Assembly (NCBI RefSeq): GCF_002135415.1
Contig: NZ_NEGJ01000001.1
Location: forward strand, 248,001-312,000
Length of the DNA: 64,000 nucleotides
Direction of reading: 5' to 3'
Source of the DNA: Acinetobacter sp. ANC 3832
GTDB lineage: Bacteria; Pseudomonadota; Gammaproteobacteria; Pseudomonadales; Moraxellaceae
Shown here: piece after piece, positions 37,600 through 47,049 of the stretch
Layout: each line of letters opens with the position of its first letter
Position numbering within the stretch: the first letter of the stretch is position 1
Translations under genes and position numbers: made by a program
The notes under the pieces: model-generated
Seen by the model: the letters and a program-made list of their open reading frames with translations, nothing else
Databases searched by the model: none
What the model was told of the DNA's origin: nothing

Positions 37600-38394
37600 C
37601 TATTTATTTTGTTTTGCAAATGCTAGAGCAATTTGATGAAAAGATGTAGCATTTAATGACGCACCTCCAACCAATGCTCCATTAATATCAGCGCAAGCCG
37701 CCAACTCTACTGCATTCTCTGCTTTAACACTACCACCATATAAAATCGCAATACGATTTCCTTCTGGCGTAATTTGATTCAAACCTTCACGAATTTTCGC
37801 GTGCATGGTTTGTGCATCATCAGGAGATGCTGTTTTACCTGTACCTATCGCCCAAATTGGCTCATAAGCAATGATAATATTGTGCCACTGCTCTGCTTTT
37901 ACAACAGAAGCGATATCACAAATTTGTTGCAAAACGATTTGTTCAGCTTGACCACTTTCACGTTGTTCTAGGCTTTCACCTACGCAGTAGATAATGGTCA
38001 TATTGGCATTTAATGCATAATGAATTTTATCCGATAAAATTTGTGGATTATCACCAAAAATCTCACGACGTTCAGAATGACCGATTAATACAAACTGAAT
38101 TCCACTATCAACGAGTAAATCTGCACTAACCTCTCCAGTATAAGCCCCTGTTCCAGCCATACGTGAAACATCCTGTGCAACTGTAGCAATTTTCACAGAA
38201 GCATCATCTAACTGTGTTTTAACTGAGAGTAAAGCAATTGATATTGGCGCTATACCGATATGACAATCGTGCTCAGAAACAACTTCTTGCAATAAGTGTT
38301 GTTTTAAATCTTGAATCAGTTGTTGCGCGTTAGCCTGCATTGGGTTCATTTTCCAATTGCCGACAACCCAAGGAATAATAGTCGAACCCGACAT
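37600..38394 (-). CDS. tpiA: Triose-phosphate isomerase
   Basis: A 264-residue glycolytic/gluconeogenic enzyme interconverting DHAP and glyceraldehyde-3-phosphate. Active-site motifs: NWKMN (Lys), IGHSERRE (His95 type), [14 protein letters not shown] (Glu) and YGGSVKAEN near the phosphate. Upstream of secG and the tRNA cluster. Confidence 0.98.
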   Translation of the reverse strand: MSGSTIIPWVVGNWKMNPMQANAQQLIQDLKQHLLQEVVSEHDCHIGIAPISIALLSVKTQLDDASVKIATVAQDVSRMAGTGAYTGEVSADLLVDSGIQFVLIGHSERREIFGDNPQILSDKIHYALNANMTIIYCVGESLEQRESGQAEQIVLQQICDIASVVKAEQWHNIIIAYEPIWAIGTGKTASPDDAQTMHAKIREGLNQITPEGNRIAILYGGSVKAENAVELAACADINGALVGGASLNATSFHQIALAFAKQNK

Positions 38395-38660
38395 ACATCT
38401 AACCTTTTATCGAAAATGCGCACATTCTACACGGAATTTATTCATTCACAGAATATTTTATATAAGCACATTGTTTTTTAGATGGAATGAAAAACAGAGT
38501 AAATCTATGAGTAGGTCAATAATCGACACTATAATTACAATTAGTTCATGTTATTGATGAAATATCCTTCAACATAAAGTACTTTAATTATGGATATTTT
38601 TGCTCAGAGCCGTATAATTTTCAGATTCCAATTATAAAATAAATTTAAGGTGTATTGGGG

Positions 38661-40376
38661 ATGTCTACGCAACAAAATTCACCACGTTTTTCAGGTTATA
38701 TTCGTCGCTTGGTTGACGAAGGGCTTTTATCAACTCAACAAATGCAAGATGCGATCGAAAAAGCAAAAAAAAATAAAATCAATACGGTTGCTTATCTTGT
38801 AGAAACTTTAAACATAAAGCCTTTAGCAATCGCAGAAATGATTTCGATTGAATTTGGGGAACCACTTTTCGATTTAGATGCTTATGATCCTCAGCTTTTC
38901 CCTAAAGAAATTGTGGATAACAGCCTATTTAGCAAACATGATGTACTTCCATTGGTTCATCGTGGCAATATTCTTTATGTGGCAACCAGCGATCCAACCC
39001 ATATTGAAGCATTAGATGCCATTCGCTTTAACAGCAAATTAAATATTGAACCGATTATTGTTGAACACGATAAATTAAAAAAAATATTACAAAAGTATTT
39101 TACAGCAGAAGAAAATTTTGATTTCGGTGATGATGATTTTGATGTTGACATCATGACCACAGATGATCCTATTTCTGAAGAAAGCGAGGATTCCCAATCT
39201 GCTGAAGAAGAAGCACCAATTGTTAAATATATCAATAAGCTTTTAATCGATGCCATTCGTATGGGGGCTTCAGATCTGCATTTTGAGCCTTACGAAAAAT
39301 CTTATCGTGTTCGTTATCGTGTAGATGGAGTATTACGTCAAATTACCAATCCTCCTTTACAGTTGGCAAATCGTTTAGCCTCACGTTTAAAAGTGATGTC
39401 TCAAATGGATATTTCTGAAAAACGTGTTCCACAAGATGGGCGTATTAAACTTAAAATCTCAAAAACTAAAGCGATTGATTTTCGTGTGAACTCACTCCCC
39501 ACCCTTTTTGGTGAAAAGCTCGTTTTACGTATTTTAGATCCATCCAGTGCGATGTTGGGGATTGATGCCTTAGGTTATGAACCTGCGCAAAAGCAATTAT
39601 TTATGGATGCCTTGGACAAACCTCAAGGAATGCTCCTTATTACAGGTCCAACAGGTTCAGGGAAAACCGTATCCCTATATACAGGTTTAAACATTCTCAA
39701 TACTGAGAGTTCAAATATTTCGACCGCTGAAGATCCCGTCGAGATTAACTTAGAAGGTATTAACCAAGTCAACGTGAATCAGAAAGTTGGATTAACCTTC
39801 TCAGCCGCATTAAAGTCATTTTTACGCCAAGATCCTGATATTATTATGGTCGGGGAGATTCGAGACTTAGAAACTGCTGAGATCGCAATCAAAGCAGCAC
39901 AAACAGGTCATATGGTTTTATCAACACTACACACCAACAGTGCTCCAGAGACATTAACGCGACTCAGAAATATGGGCGTGCCGTCATTTAACATTGCAAC
40001 CTCAGTTAATTTGGTGATTGCACAGCGACTAGCACGTCGATTATGTGGTCATTGTAAAGTTCCAGTTGATATTCCAAAGCAAAGTCTGTTAGAAATGGGC
40101 TTTACTGAACAGGATTTAGCCAATCCTGAATTACAGATATTTCAACCAGTCGGCTGTAGTGAATGTCGAGAAGGCTATAAAGGTCGTGTTGGTATTTATG
40201 AGGTGATGAAAGTAACACCAGAAATTTCTAAAATTATTATGGAAGATGGCAATGCATTACAAATTGCAGCGGCATCTGAAAGATCGGGGTTTAATAATCT
40301 GAGACGTTCTGGATTAATCAAAGTCATTAATGGGTTAACGTCATTGCAAGAAATTAACCGCGTGACCAGTGAATAA
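38661..40376 (+). CDS. pilB: Type IV pilus assembly ATPase PilB
   Basis: A 571-residue hexameric motor that drives pilus extension. N-terminal MshEN domain (about 1-170), then the GspE domain with Walker A GPTGSGKTVS, Asp box TAEDPVE, Walker B DPDIIMVGEIRD, His box TGHMVLSTLHTNSAPETL and the zinc tetracysteine motif CGHC...CSEC. The ATG at 38661, ten bases after AAGG, is chosen over the TTG at 38655. First gene of pilB-pilC-pilD-coaE. Confidence 0.98.
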   Translation: MSTQQNSPRFSGYIRRLVDEGLLSTQQMQDAIEKAKKNKINTVAYLVETLNIKPLAIAEMISIEFGEPLFDLDAYDPQLFPKEIVDNSLFSKHDVLPLVHRGNILYVATSDPTHIEALDAIRFNSKLNIEPIIVEHDKLKKILQKYFTAEENFDFGDDDFDVDIMTTDDPISEESEDSQSAEEEAPIVKYINKLLIDAIRMGASDLHFEPYEKSYRVRYRVDGVLRQITNPPLQLANRLASRLKVMSQMDISEKRVPQDGRIKLKISKTKAIDFRVNSLPTLFGEKLVLRILDPSSAMLGIDALGYEPAQKQLFMDALDKPQGMLLITGPTGSGKTVSLYTGLNILNTESSNISTAEDPVEINLEGINQVNVNQKVGLTFSAALKSFLRQDPDIIMVGEIRDLETAEIAIKAAQTGHMVLSTLHTNSAPETLTRLRNMGVPSFNIATSVNLVIAQRLARRLCGHCKVPVDIPKQSLLEMGFTEQDLANPELQIFQPVGCSECREGYKGRVGIYEVMKVTPEISKIIMEDGNALQIAAASERSGFNNLRRSGLIKVINGLTSLQEINRVTSE

Positions 40377-40402
40377 AGAAAATACAAAAAAGGATTAAGG
40401 TT

Positions 40403-41629
40403 ATGGCAATCAAAAAAGCTCAAATGATGCCGACATTTGCTTATGACGGGGTAGATCGTAAAGGGGTTAAAATTAAAGGTGAAATGCCAGCACGTAATAT
40501 GGCTTTGGCGAAGGTATCTTTAAGAAAGCAAGGCATTACCATTAACAGCATTCGAGAAAAGCGTAAAAACATTCTTGAAGGCTTAATGAAAAAGAAAGTG
40601 TCCACATTAGACATTACTATTTTTACGCGTCAATTAGCCACAATGATGAAAGCAGGTGTTCCTTTAGTACAAAGCTTTGAAATTGTTGCAGAAGGTTTAG
40701 ATAATCCATCAATGCGTGAAGTCGTTTTAGGTATTAAAGGTGAAGTCGAAGGGGGGAATACCTTTGCCGGTGCACTGAAAAAATATCCCCAGCATTTTGA
40801 TAATCTTTTTTGTTCATTGGTTGAATCAGGTGAACAATCAGGTGCACTTGAAACCATGCTCGATCGTGTTGCAATTTATAAAGAAAAAAGTGAAATTTTA
40901 AGACAAAAGATTAAAAAAGCCATGAAATATCCGATGGCAGTAATAGCAGTGGCACTTATTGTAACAATTATTTTAATGGTCAAAGTTGTTCCAGTGTTTG
41001 AAAGTGTTTTTAGCTCCTTTGGTGCAGAGCTGCCTGCTTTCACCAAAATGGTCGTGAATATGTCTACTTGGATGCAAAAATATTGGTTTATTCTCATTTT
41101 AGTCATTGGAATTATTATTACTGCTTTTATGGAAGCAAAAAAACGTAGTAAAAAATTTAGAGATACTTTGGATAAATTGGCATTAAAACTGCCTATTTTT
41201 GGTGATCTTGTTTATAAAGCCATTATTGCGCGGTATAGCCGAACCCTTGCGACGACTTTTGCTGCGGGTGTTCCACTTATTGATGCGCTTGAATCTACGG
41301 CTGGCGCAACCAATAATGTGGTGTATGAAACTGCTGTGATGAAAATTCGTGATGATGTTGCAACAGGTCAACAATTACAGTTTGCGATGCGTGCAACCAA
41401 TAAATTCCCTTCAATGGCTGTGCAAATGGTGGCTATTGGTGAAGAGTCTGGCTCACTGGATGCCATGTTGGATAAAGTTGCTACTCACTTTGAAAGTGAA
41501 GTGGACAATGCAGTTGATGGCCTAACATCAATGATGGAGCCTTTGATCATGGCTGTATTAGGTGTTCTCGTGGGTGGTCTTGTTATTGCCATGTATCTTC
41601 CAATCTTCCAAATGGGTTCCGTTGTTTAA
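40403..41629 (+). CDS. pilC: Type IV pilus inner-membrane platform protein PilC
   Basis: A 408-residue T2SSF protein: two cytoplasmic domains (TIFTRQLATMMKAGVPLVQSFEI; RYSRTLATTFAAGVPLIDALE) separated and followed by membrane helices, ending MYLPIFQMGSVV. It couples the PilB/PilT motors to pilin insertion. Its stop overlaps the pilD start by one base. Confidence 0.97.
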   Translation: MAIKKAQMMPTFAYDGVDRKGVKIKGEMPARNMALAKVSLRKQGITINSIREKRKNILEGLMKKKVSTLDITIFTRQLATMMKAGVPLVQSFEIVAEGLDNPSMREVVLGIKGEVEGGNTFAGALKKYPQHFDNLFCSLVESGEQSGALETMLDRVAIYKEKSEILRQKIKKAMKYPMAVIAVALIVTIILMVKVVPVFESVFSSFGAELPAFTKMVVNMSTWMQKYWFILILVIGIIITAFMEAKKRSKKFRDTLDKLALKLPIFGDLVYKAIIARYSRTLATTFAAGVPLIDALESTAGATNNVVYETAVMKIRDDVATGQQLQFAMRATNKFPSMAVQMVAIGEESGSLDAMLDKVATHFESEVDNAVDGLTSMMEPLIMAVLGVLVGGLVIAMYLPIFQMGSVV

Positions 41630-42489
41630 TGCACGATCTTATTTCATATTTTATCGATTCCCCTACCGCACTTTATTTCGCAGTAGGTATGATCAGTTTA
41701 TGTATTGGTAGCTTCCTCAATGTTGTGATTTTTAGAACACCCAAAATGATGGAACAAGAATGGCAACAAGAATGCCAATTCCTACTCCATCCTGAACAAG
41801 CCATTATTGATCAGGAAAAACTCAGCTTAAGCCGACCTGTTTCAACGTGTCCCAAATGTAAAGAGCCTATTCGTTGGTATCAGAATATCCCTGTCATCAG
41901 TTGGTTATCTTTAAAAGGGAAATGTGGGACATGCCAAAACCCAATTAGTTTCCGCTACCCGTTTATTGAAATACTGACAACCCTCTGTTCTTTAGTGATA
42001 GTGGCAACTTTTGGCGCAACTGTTCAAATGCTCTTTGGGCTAATTCTGACTTGGATGCTCATTGCACTCACCTTTATTGATTTTGATACACAGCTTTTAC
42101 CAGATCGTTTTACACTGACCCTCGCAGCTATTGGTTTAGCTGTGAATACATTCAGTGTCTATACGTCACCTGTATCTGCAATTTGGGGCTATGTGATTGG
42201 CTTCCTTTGCCTATGGATTGTGTATTACCTTTTTAAGATTGTTACAGGTAAAGAAGGCATGGGCTATGGCGACTTTAAGTTGCTCGCTGCCCTCGGTGCT
42301 TGGATGGGACCACTAATGCTTCCGTTGATTGTGTTACTTTCTTCTTTAGTTGGTGCAATCATTGGTATTATTTTACTCAAAATACGTAAAGAAAATCAGC
42401 CCTTTGCATTTGGTCCTTATATTGCCATTGCAGGATGGATTGCTTTTATTTGGGGTGAAAAAATCATGAAAGTATATTTGGGCGGTTAA
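41629..42489 (+). CDS. pilD: Prepilin peptidase / N-methyltransferase PilD
   Basis: A 286-residue bifunctional membrane aspartyl protease that cuts class III leaders and methylates the new N-terminal Phe. The N-terminal cytoplasmic domain has the zinc pair CPKC...CGTC, and the two catalytic aspartates lie in TFIDFDTQLLPD and GMGYGDFKLLAALGAW. It should process all nine prepilins encoded here and also type II pseudopilins that export the lipases. Confidence 0.97.
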   Translation: MHDLISYFIDSPTALYFAVGMISLCIGSFLNVVIFRTPKMMEQEWQQECQFLLHPEQAIIDQEKLSLSRPVSTCPKCKEPIRWYQNIPVISWLSLKGKCGTCQNPISFRYPFIEILTTLCSLVIVATFGATVQMLFGLILTWMLIALTFIDFDTQLLPDRFTLTLAAIGLAVNTFSVYTSPVSAIWGYVIGFLCLWIVYYLFKIVTGKEGMGYGDFKLLAALGAWMGPLMLPLIVLLSSLVGAIIGIILLKIRKENQPFAFGPYIAIAGWIAFIWGEKIMKVYLGG

Positions 42490-42530
42490 AACATTTATCA
42501 CAATTTTTCTGCAACAACTTGGATATCAAT

Positions 42531-43133
42531 ATGACATTTATTTTAGGTTTAACAGGCGGTATTGGCAGTGGTAAATCTGCTGCGAGCCAATGGTTTGAAA
42601 ACCAAGGAATTCAAGTTGTTGATGCTGATATTGTTGCAAGAGAAGTTGTAGAAAAAGGACAACCTGCTTTAACACAAATTAGGAATACTTTTGGTGATTG
42701 GGTTTTACTCGAAAATGGCGAACTCAATCGTTCCGCTTTACGTGAACAGATATTCAAAGATCCATCTGCCCGAAAACAGCTTGAAGATATTACCCACCCT
42801 ACTATTCGCACATCAATTGTTGCGCAATTAAACGCTTCAACAAGCCCTTATGTGATTTTGGTTTCACCGTTATTATTTGAAACCAATCAACATGAGCTCA
42901 CCAATCGCACTCTCCTGATCGATGCTTCAGAAGAATTACAAATACATCGCGCATCTAAACGTGATGGGCAAAATATAGAACAGATTCAAAAAATTATTTT
43001 AGCTCAAATGTCACGCTCAAAAAAACAAGCTTTGGCCAATGATACACTACTCAATGATGGTCACTTAGATCATCTTTATGAACAGCTTAAGGCTTTACAT
43101 TTAAAATATTTAGCGCAAAGTGAATTAAGTTAA
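42531..43133 (+). CDS. coaE: Dephospho-CoA kinase
   Basis: A 200-residue enzyme for the last step of CoA synthesis. P-loop GLTGGIGSGKSA, then DADIVAREVV and SPLLFETNQ, typical of CoaE. The ATG at 42531 starts directly before FILGLTGG; the upstream TTG at 42519 is rejected. pilB-pilC-pilD-coaE is a conserved order in gammaproteobacteria. Confidence 0.96.
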   Translation: MTFILGLTGGIGSGKSAASQWFENQGIQVVDADIVAREVVEKGQPALTQIRNTFGDWVLLENGELNRSALREQIFKDPSARKQLEDITHPTIRTSIVAQLNASTSPYVILVSPLLFETNQHELTNRTLLIDASEELQIHRASKRDGQNIEQIQKIILAQMSRSKKQALANDTLLNDGHLDHLYEQLKALHLKYLAQSELS

Positions 43134-43224
43134 TTACTATTTAATTAAGCATTTTCCATAAGTAAAACGCTTTATTTGTCTTTGAAAAATATAAATTTAG
43201 AAGGATTTTTAAAAAATTAAATAT

Positions 43225-44148
43225 TCAATTTTTCTTTTGTTGATCTAGACTCGCTTGAAGTGGATCTTTACGACCAAACCAACGCCAAGGCTGTAAAGCA
43301 CCTATCGCCATGCCAACCAAACCACATACAATTGCAAGGCTTAGTGGCTCACCCAATAGTGGCACTGCAATAATGGCAGCAATAAAGGGCGCTAAAGTCA
43401 CAATACTCCCTGTCTTAAATGCACCTAAACGTTTAATTGCCTCGATATAAGCCAGTGTCGCAATAATGACGACAAATACACCATGGAAGATGGTCTGCAT
43501 CACTAAATGGGGCATGGTGACTTGATCTAAATGTTTAGGTAAAAATAGTAGATAAAACGGCACATAAATCATGGCTGACCAAATCGCAACCCCTGCCATA
43601 GAATGCCAAGCCGACAATTTCCATTGTTTCAATAATACGGTAAAAATCCCCCACCACATCGCACTGATAAAAAATAACAGATCACCAAAACCAAAGGCCA
43701 CACCTGTTGCCTGATACATGAGATAGCTCATCACAGCAATTGAACTGAGCATAATGCTTAAGCTTAACCATGTATGCTTATCAAAAGGTTGCTTAAATAA
43801 GAAAAAGCCTGCAAGCGCAGTACACAGTGGGATACAACCATTCAAAAAAATAGCCGCATGAGCAGCAGGAACATAATGGAATGCACTATAGGACGTTAGA
43901 CAATATGCGATACCACCAATCATTGCCAAAATAAAAGGTTGTTTAGCCCATAAAAATGCCGTGTCTTTTTTATAAATCAGAATCGGCATTAAAATACAGA
44001 ATGCCAATGTAAAACGTAATGCTGTAATGTCCCATGCGCTAATATGCCATAATGCATTTAAACGCGATGTAATCGTGAAACCTCCCCAGATACACATGGT
44101 AATTGCTATATAAACATAGCCTTGCGTGCGGGAGGTCATCATGATCAT
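43225..44148 (-). CDS. EamA/DMT family transporter
   Basis: A 307-residue protein with about ten membrane helices in two EamA repeats (about 8-145 and 155-290). Typical segments: MCIWGGFTITSRLNAL, ALRFTLAFCILMP, AYCLTSYSAFHYVPAAHAAI. Unrelated in sequence to the DMT exporter at the start of the window beyond the shared fold. Three clustered ATG codons; a GAGA site fits the third or fourth residue best, so the true start may be 6-9 b inside. Substrate unknown. Confidence 0.85.
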   Translation of the reverse strand: MIMMTSRTQGYVYIAITMCIWGGFTITSRLNALWHISAWDITALRFTLAFCILMPILIYKKDTAFLWAKQPFILAMIGGIAYCLTSYSAFHYVPAAHAAIFLNGCIPLCTALAGFFLFKQPFDKHTWLSLSIMLSSIAVMSYLMYQATGVAFGFGDLLFFISAMWWGIFTVLLKQWKLSAWHSMAGVAIWSAMIYVPFYLLFLPKHLDQVTMPHLVMQTIFHGVFVVIIATLAYIEAIKRLGAFKTGSIVTLAPFIAAIIAVPLLGEPLSLAIVCGLVGMAIGALQPWRWFGRKDPLQASLDQQKKN

Positions 44149-44346
44149 TCTCAGGTACTAATTAAACTTTAATGTATAAATTAACATTTTATATATCATC
44201 TACATCATTTGATTATCTAATCAAAATAGAAATCATACACTTCTTGCCTAAAGCGACTTTATTTTCCTTAGCAGAAAAAATAAAGTGGTCGTTAATCCTT
44301 ATGCAAGATGTCTATGGTCACTCATATAAAAAGCTTTGAAATAGGA

Positions 44347-45096
44347 TTAGTGACTATTACGTTGACGACATGCTTCATACAACGTCATACCTGCAGCTAC
44401 ACTTACATTTAAGCTTTGTAAATTTCCAGCCATTGGAATATAAACCGTTTGGTCGCATTTAGACTGCGTAATTGGACGTAAGCCAGTGTCTTCCGCACCC
44501 ATCACAATCATAATCGGCCCAGTGAAATCACATTCCTGTAAAGGCAATGCTTTTTCATCTAGCATCGTACCAATCACACGGACATTAAAGTTATCTTGAA
44601 TTTGACCCAATGTACGCGCCAAATTGGTCACTTGGATAAATTTAACTTTTTCAGCACCACCCGCCGCAACTTTACGTGCAGTTGGAGTCAAACCTGCAGC
44701 ACGGTCGCGAGGTACAACCACAGCATCCACACCCATCGCTGCGGCTGTACGAATACAAGCACCTAGATTATGTGGATCTGTCACTTGATCAAGTGCCAAT
44801 AAAAACACATTATCTTTACTGCTGATCAAATCATCTAAATCTTTTTCACTTAGAACGGGATGTGCACGCACTGCGGCAACCACTCCTTGGTGAAACGGTA
44901 AACCTGCCAATTTTTCTAAGCTATCACGACTTGCTTGTTGCACACTAATACCAAATGGTGCAGACAACTCTAAAATACGTTTTAAACGCTGATCTTCGCG
45001 ACCTTTTAAAGTAAATAAAGTCAGTACACGTTCAGGTTCTAGCTCCAATAATGACTCAACTGAATGAACGCCATAATAATATTCGGGTTTAGCCAT
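44347..45096 (-). CDS. rlmB: 23S rRNA (guanosine(2251)-2'-O)-methyltransferase RlmB
   Basis: A 249-residue SpoU-family SPOUT enzyme that methylates the ribose of G2251 in the ribosomal P loop. Motif 1 DPHNLGACIRTAAAMGVDAV, motif 2 IMVMGAEDTGLRP and motif 3 IPMAGNLQSLNVSVAAGMTLYE are complete; the N-terminal substrate-binding domain begins YYYGVHSVESLLE. Confidence 0.97.
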   Translation of the reverse strand: MAKPEYYYGVHSVESLLELEPERVLTLFTLKGREDQRLKRILELSAPFGISVQQASRDSLEKLAGLPFHQGVVAAVRAHPVLSEKDLDDLISSKDNVFLLALDQVTDPHNLGACIRTAAAMGVDAVVVPRDRAAGLTPTARKVAAGGAEKVKFIQVTNLARTLGQIQDNFNVRVIGTMLDEKALPLQECDFTGPIMIVMGAEDTGLRPITQSKCDQTVYIPMAGNLQSLNVSVAAGMTLYEACRQRNSH

Positions 45097-45133
45097 GAAC
45101 GACCTCTGTTCTTAATTTCATGATAGAAAAGAA

Positions 45134-45163
45134 AAATCCTGCAAAGCCAACTTTACAGGATTT
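45134..45163 (-). terminator. Terminator after ppnP
   Basis: AAATCCTG-AAAG / CTTT-CAGGATTT with one mismatch, followed by TTTTTC on the minus strand; separates ppnP from rlmB. Confidence 0.75.
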
Positions 45164-45226
45164 CATTAGTACTTTAGTTTAACTGATTTAGGTTAAAAAT
45201 TCTTTGCCTAAATCAATTCAAGCCGA

Positions 45227-45550
45227 TTAACCTTCTAAATGGCAAACATAGTCTAAAACGTCATCGGTTTCGATTTTAAACTTGCTGTTACCAGGGACAT
45301 AGAATGATTGCCCTGCACGAAACAATTCAGCTTCTTCACTATCTGCAATTTTTACACGGCATTCACCTGAAATAATTTCCATACGTTCAGGTACATGCGT
45401 TTCAAATGTTAATGCTTGTTCCGTTGGAAGAATTACCCCTAAGGTTTTTTTCGTTCCATCTTCAAATTGAACAGTATGACTAATGCATGAACCGCCAAAA
45501 TAGACATTCGATTTTTTTATCACTGATACATGATCAAACTGTGATGACAT
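45227..45550 (-). CDS. ppnP: Pyrimidine/purine nucleoside phosphorylase PpnP
   Basis: A 107-residue small cupin (former DUF1255/YaiE) that splits nucleosides with phosphate. Motifs: [40 protein letters not shown] and [12 protein letters not shown]. The ATG at 45550 follows GGAG at eight bases, so the longer ORF from 45574 is rejected. Single gene with its own terminator. Confidence 0.92.
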   Translation of the reverse strand: MSSQFDHVSVIKKSNVYFGGSCISHTVQFEDGTKKTLGVILPTEQALTFETHVPERMEIISGECRVKIADSEEAELFRAGQSFYVPGNSKFKIETDDVLDYVCHLEG

Positions 45551-45621
45551 GCGTATTCTCCAGATAATGCGCATTTATAGGAATTATGTTTGCAGTAGTT
45601 TAATTGCGCTCGGCGAACTAA

Positions 45622-46935
45622 TCAATCTATGTTTTCAATTGGATTGACTTGTATTTTCCATGTTTTTTGTTTCAGATATTCTGCATATTTCCGAGGCATA
45701 TCAATCTGTAGTTGACCTGCGTCATTTACGACTTGCTCATATTTACAAACTTCCTGCCCTTGCTCATCGACCAAAGTCCAATGCGCTTTTTGGTTTGGAT
45801 GCGATTTAACTTCTGCAACAATCATCGAAGAACCTTCATTCATCCCCACATGAAATTGAGCATAGTGTTCATGCTCCATTTTTTGCTGATAATCAGGAAA
45901 ATCTTGAGCGTCTACATCGAAGCCCTGACTGTCATGCAATAAAACACTTTGCCTCACCGTTGGCCAAATACAAAAGCGAAGAAAATGCTGATCAGCAACA
46001 CGTGTATTTAAATAGTTTCCTGCTTTAAGGTATTGATCAATCATCGGCTCAAGTAAATGAAATACACCATGACAACCGCCCCACATGCCTGCCAAAATCA
46101 GCTCGGTATGTGAATAATAGTCATGCATGGTATGAAACCATTTATCACTCTTTAGCCACTCATCTACAGCTGCTTTTTCACGATAAGATACCAATGAATC
46201 CGCATCGCGAATTAAAAAGCGTTTCACCGATGCATCATCCATCACAAAAAAACGCCAAAATAAACCTGAAATTTTCTTTTGCTCTTCATTCACCAAAATT
46301 ACTTGTGCCCCTTTGTCTTGCAAACGAGTACGCACAGATTGTGGAACACTTTCATCCACATAAAAGCGACAAATCCATTCAGGATAAATTTCTTTCGCCA
46401 AATCTACATTAATCACAGAGGTTTCACAGTAACGTGGATTTGCCCCAAACAAAGAAAAGGCAATAATATTTTCTGATGGATTCTCAGGATTAAAATGTGG
46501 TGGCTGCTCAGTAATGATTTTTAAAATGATTTGGCTTTCAACTTGCTGTTTTTTACTGTTGAGTGCAGCAGCGCCATATTGTCTTAATTCATCTTTTTTA
46601 CCCAAATAATGGCAGACCTCAGCCAATCCATCATAAACATTGGTATCAGTTGCTTTCGGATTGAGTTTAATCACCTGATGATAGTGCTTATAGGCATCGT
46701 CATAACGTCCTAAACGCAGTTCTGTATAAGCCAAGTCCATCATTGCAACAACATGGTTGGGTACTAGTTTTAACACTTGAGATACAGCCTTATGTGCCTC
46801 TTCAAATGCACCTTTTGCTGTTGCAGCTTTAAACTGTCCTGAGAGTTGGTTTAACTTTTGGTTCAGTTGTGCAATATTTTTCTGATTAATTTGATTATTT
46901 ATAGGAGGTTTAGGTAAAGGAAGTTTCATTTTCAT
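45622..46935 (-). CDS. TPR protein with a glycosyltransferase-like C-terminal domain
   Basis: A 437-residue protein. Residues about 30-130 are TPR units (AHKAVSQVLKLVPNHVVAMMDLAYTELRLGRYDDAYKHYHQVIKLNP). From about 165 a domain begins IIAFSLFGANPRYCETSVINVDLAKEIYPEWICRFYVDE, with FWRFFVMDDASVKRFLIRDADSLVSYRE, where RDADS is a DxD-like metal/sugar-nucleotide motif, then WFHTMHDYYSH. This resembles glycosyltransferases that act in surface polysaccharide or protein glycosylation, but I do not recognise the family by name. Cytoplasmic: no signal peptide or membrane segment. Divergent from recN. Confidence 0.7.
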   Translation of the reverse strand: MKMKLPLPKPPINNQINQKNIAQLNQKLNQLSGQFKAATAKGAFEEAHKAVSQVLKLVPNHVVAMMDLAYTELRLGRYDDAYKHYHQVIKLNPKATDTNVYDGLAEVCHYLGKKDELRQYGAAALNSKKQQVESQIILKIITEQPPHFNPENPSENIIAFSLFGANPRYCETSVINVDLAKEIYPEWICRFYVDESVPQSVRTRLQDKGAQVILVNEEQKKISGLFWRFFVMDDASVKRFLIRDADSLVSYREKAAVDEWLKSDKWFHTMHDYYSHTELILAGMWGGCHGVFHLLEPMIDQYLKAGNYLNTRVADQHFLRFCIWPTVRQSVLLHDSQGFDVDAQDFPDYQQKMEHEHYAQFHVGMNEGSSMIVAEVKSHPNQKAHWTLVDEQGQEVCKYEQVVNDAGQLQIDMPRKYAEYLKQKTWKIQVNPIENID

Positions 46936-47049
46936 ATTAAAATTATTTAGAATGCTAAAAATAACTTCATATTAGAATATTTTCTGACTTGAGACAAAAA
47001 CAAAACTTCACTATCTTAGAACCTCACTGTTCGCGGCTTGGATGCATTT

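Noticed and set aside
38765-38773. Nine-base A tract near the pilB start as a phase-variation switch
   Set aside because: Short for slippage and in a Lys-rich region of AT-rich coding sequence; the gene is intact and the tract is ordinary for this genome.
44256-44286. ACTTTATTTT / AAAATAAAGT hairpin near rlmB
   Set aside because: All-AT stem without a clear U tract; too weak to call as the rlmB terminator.
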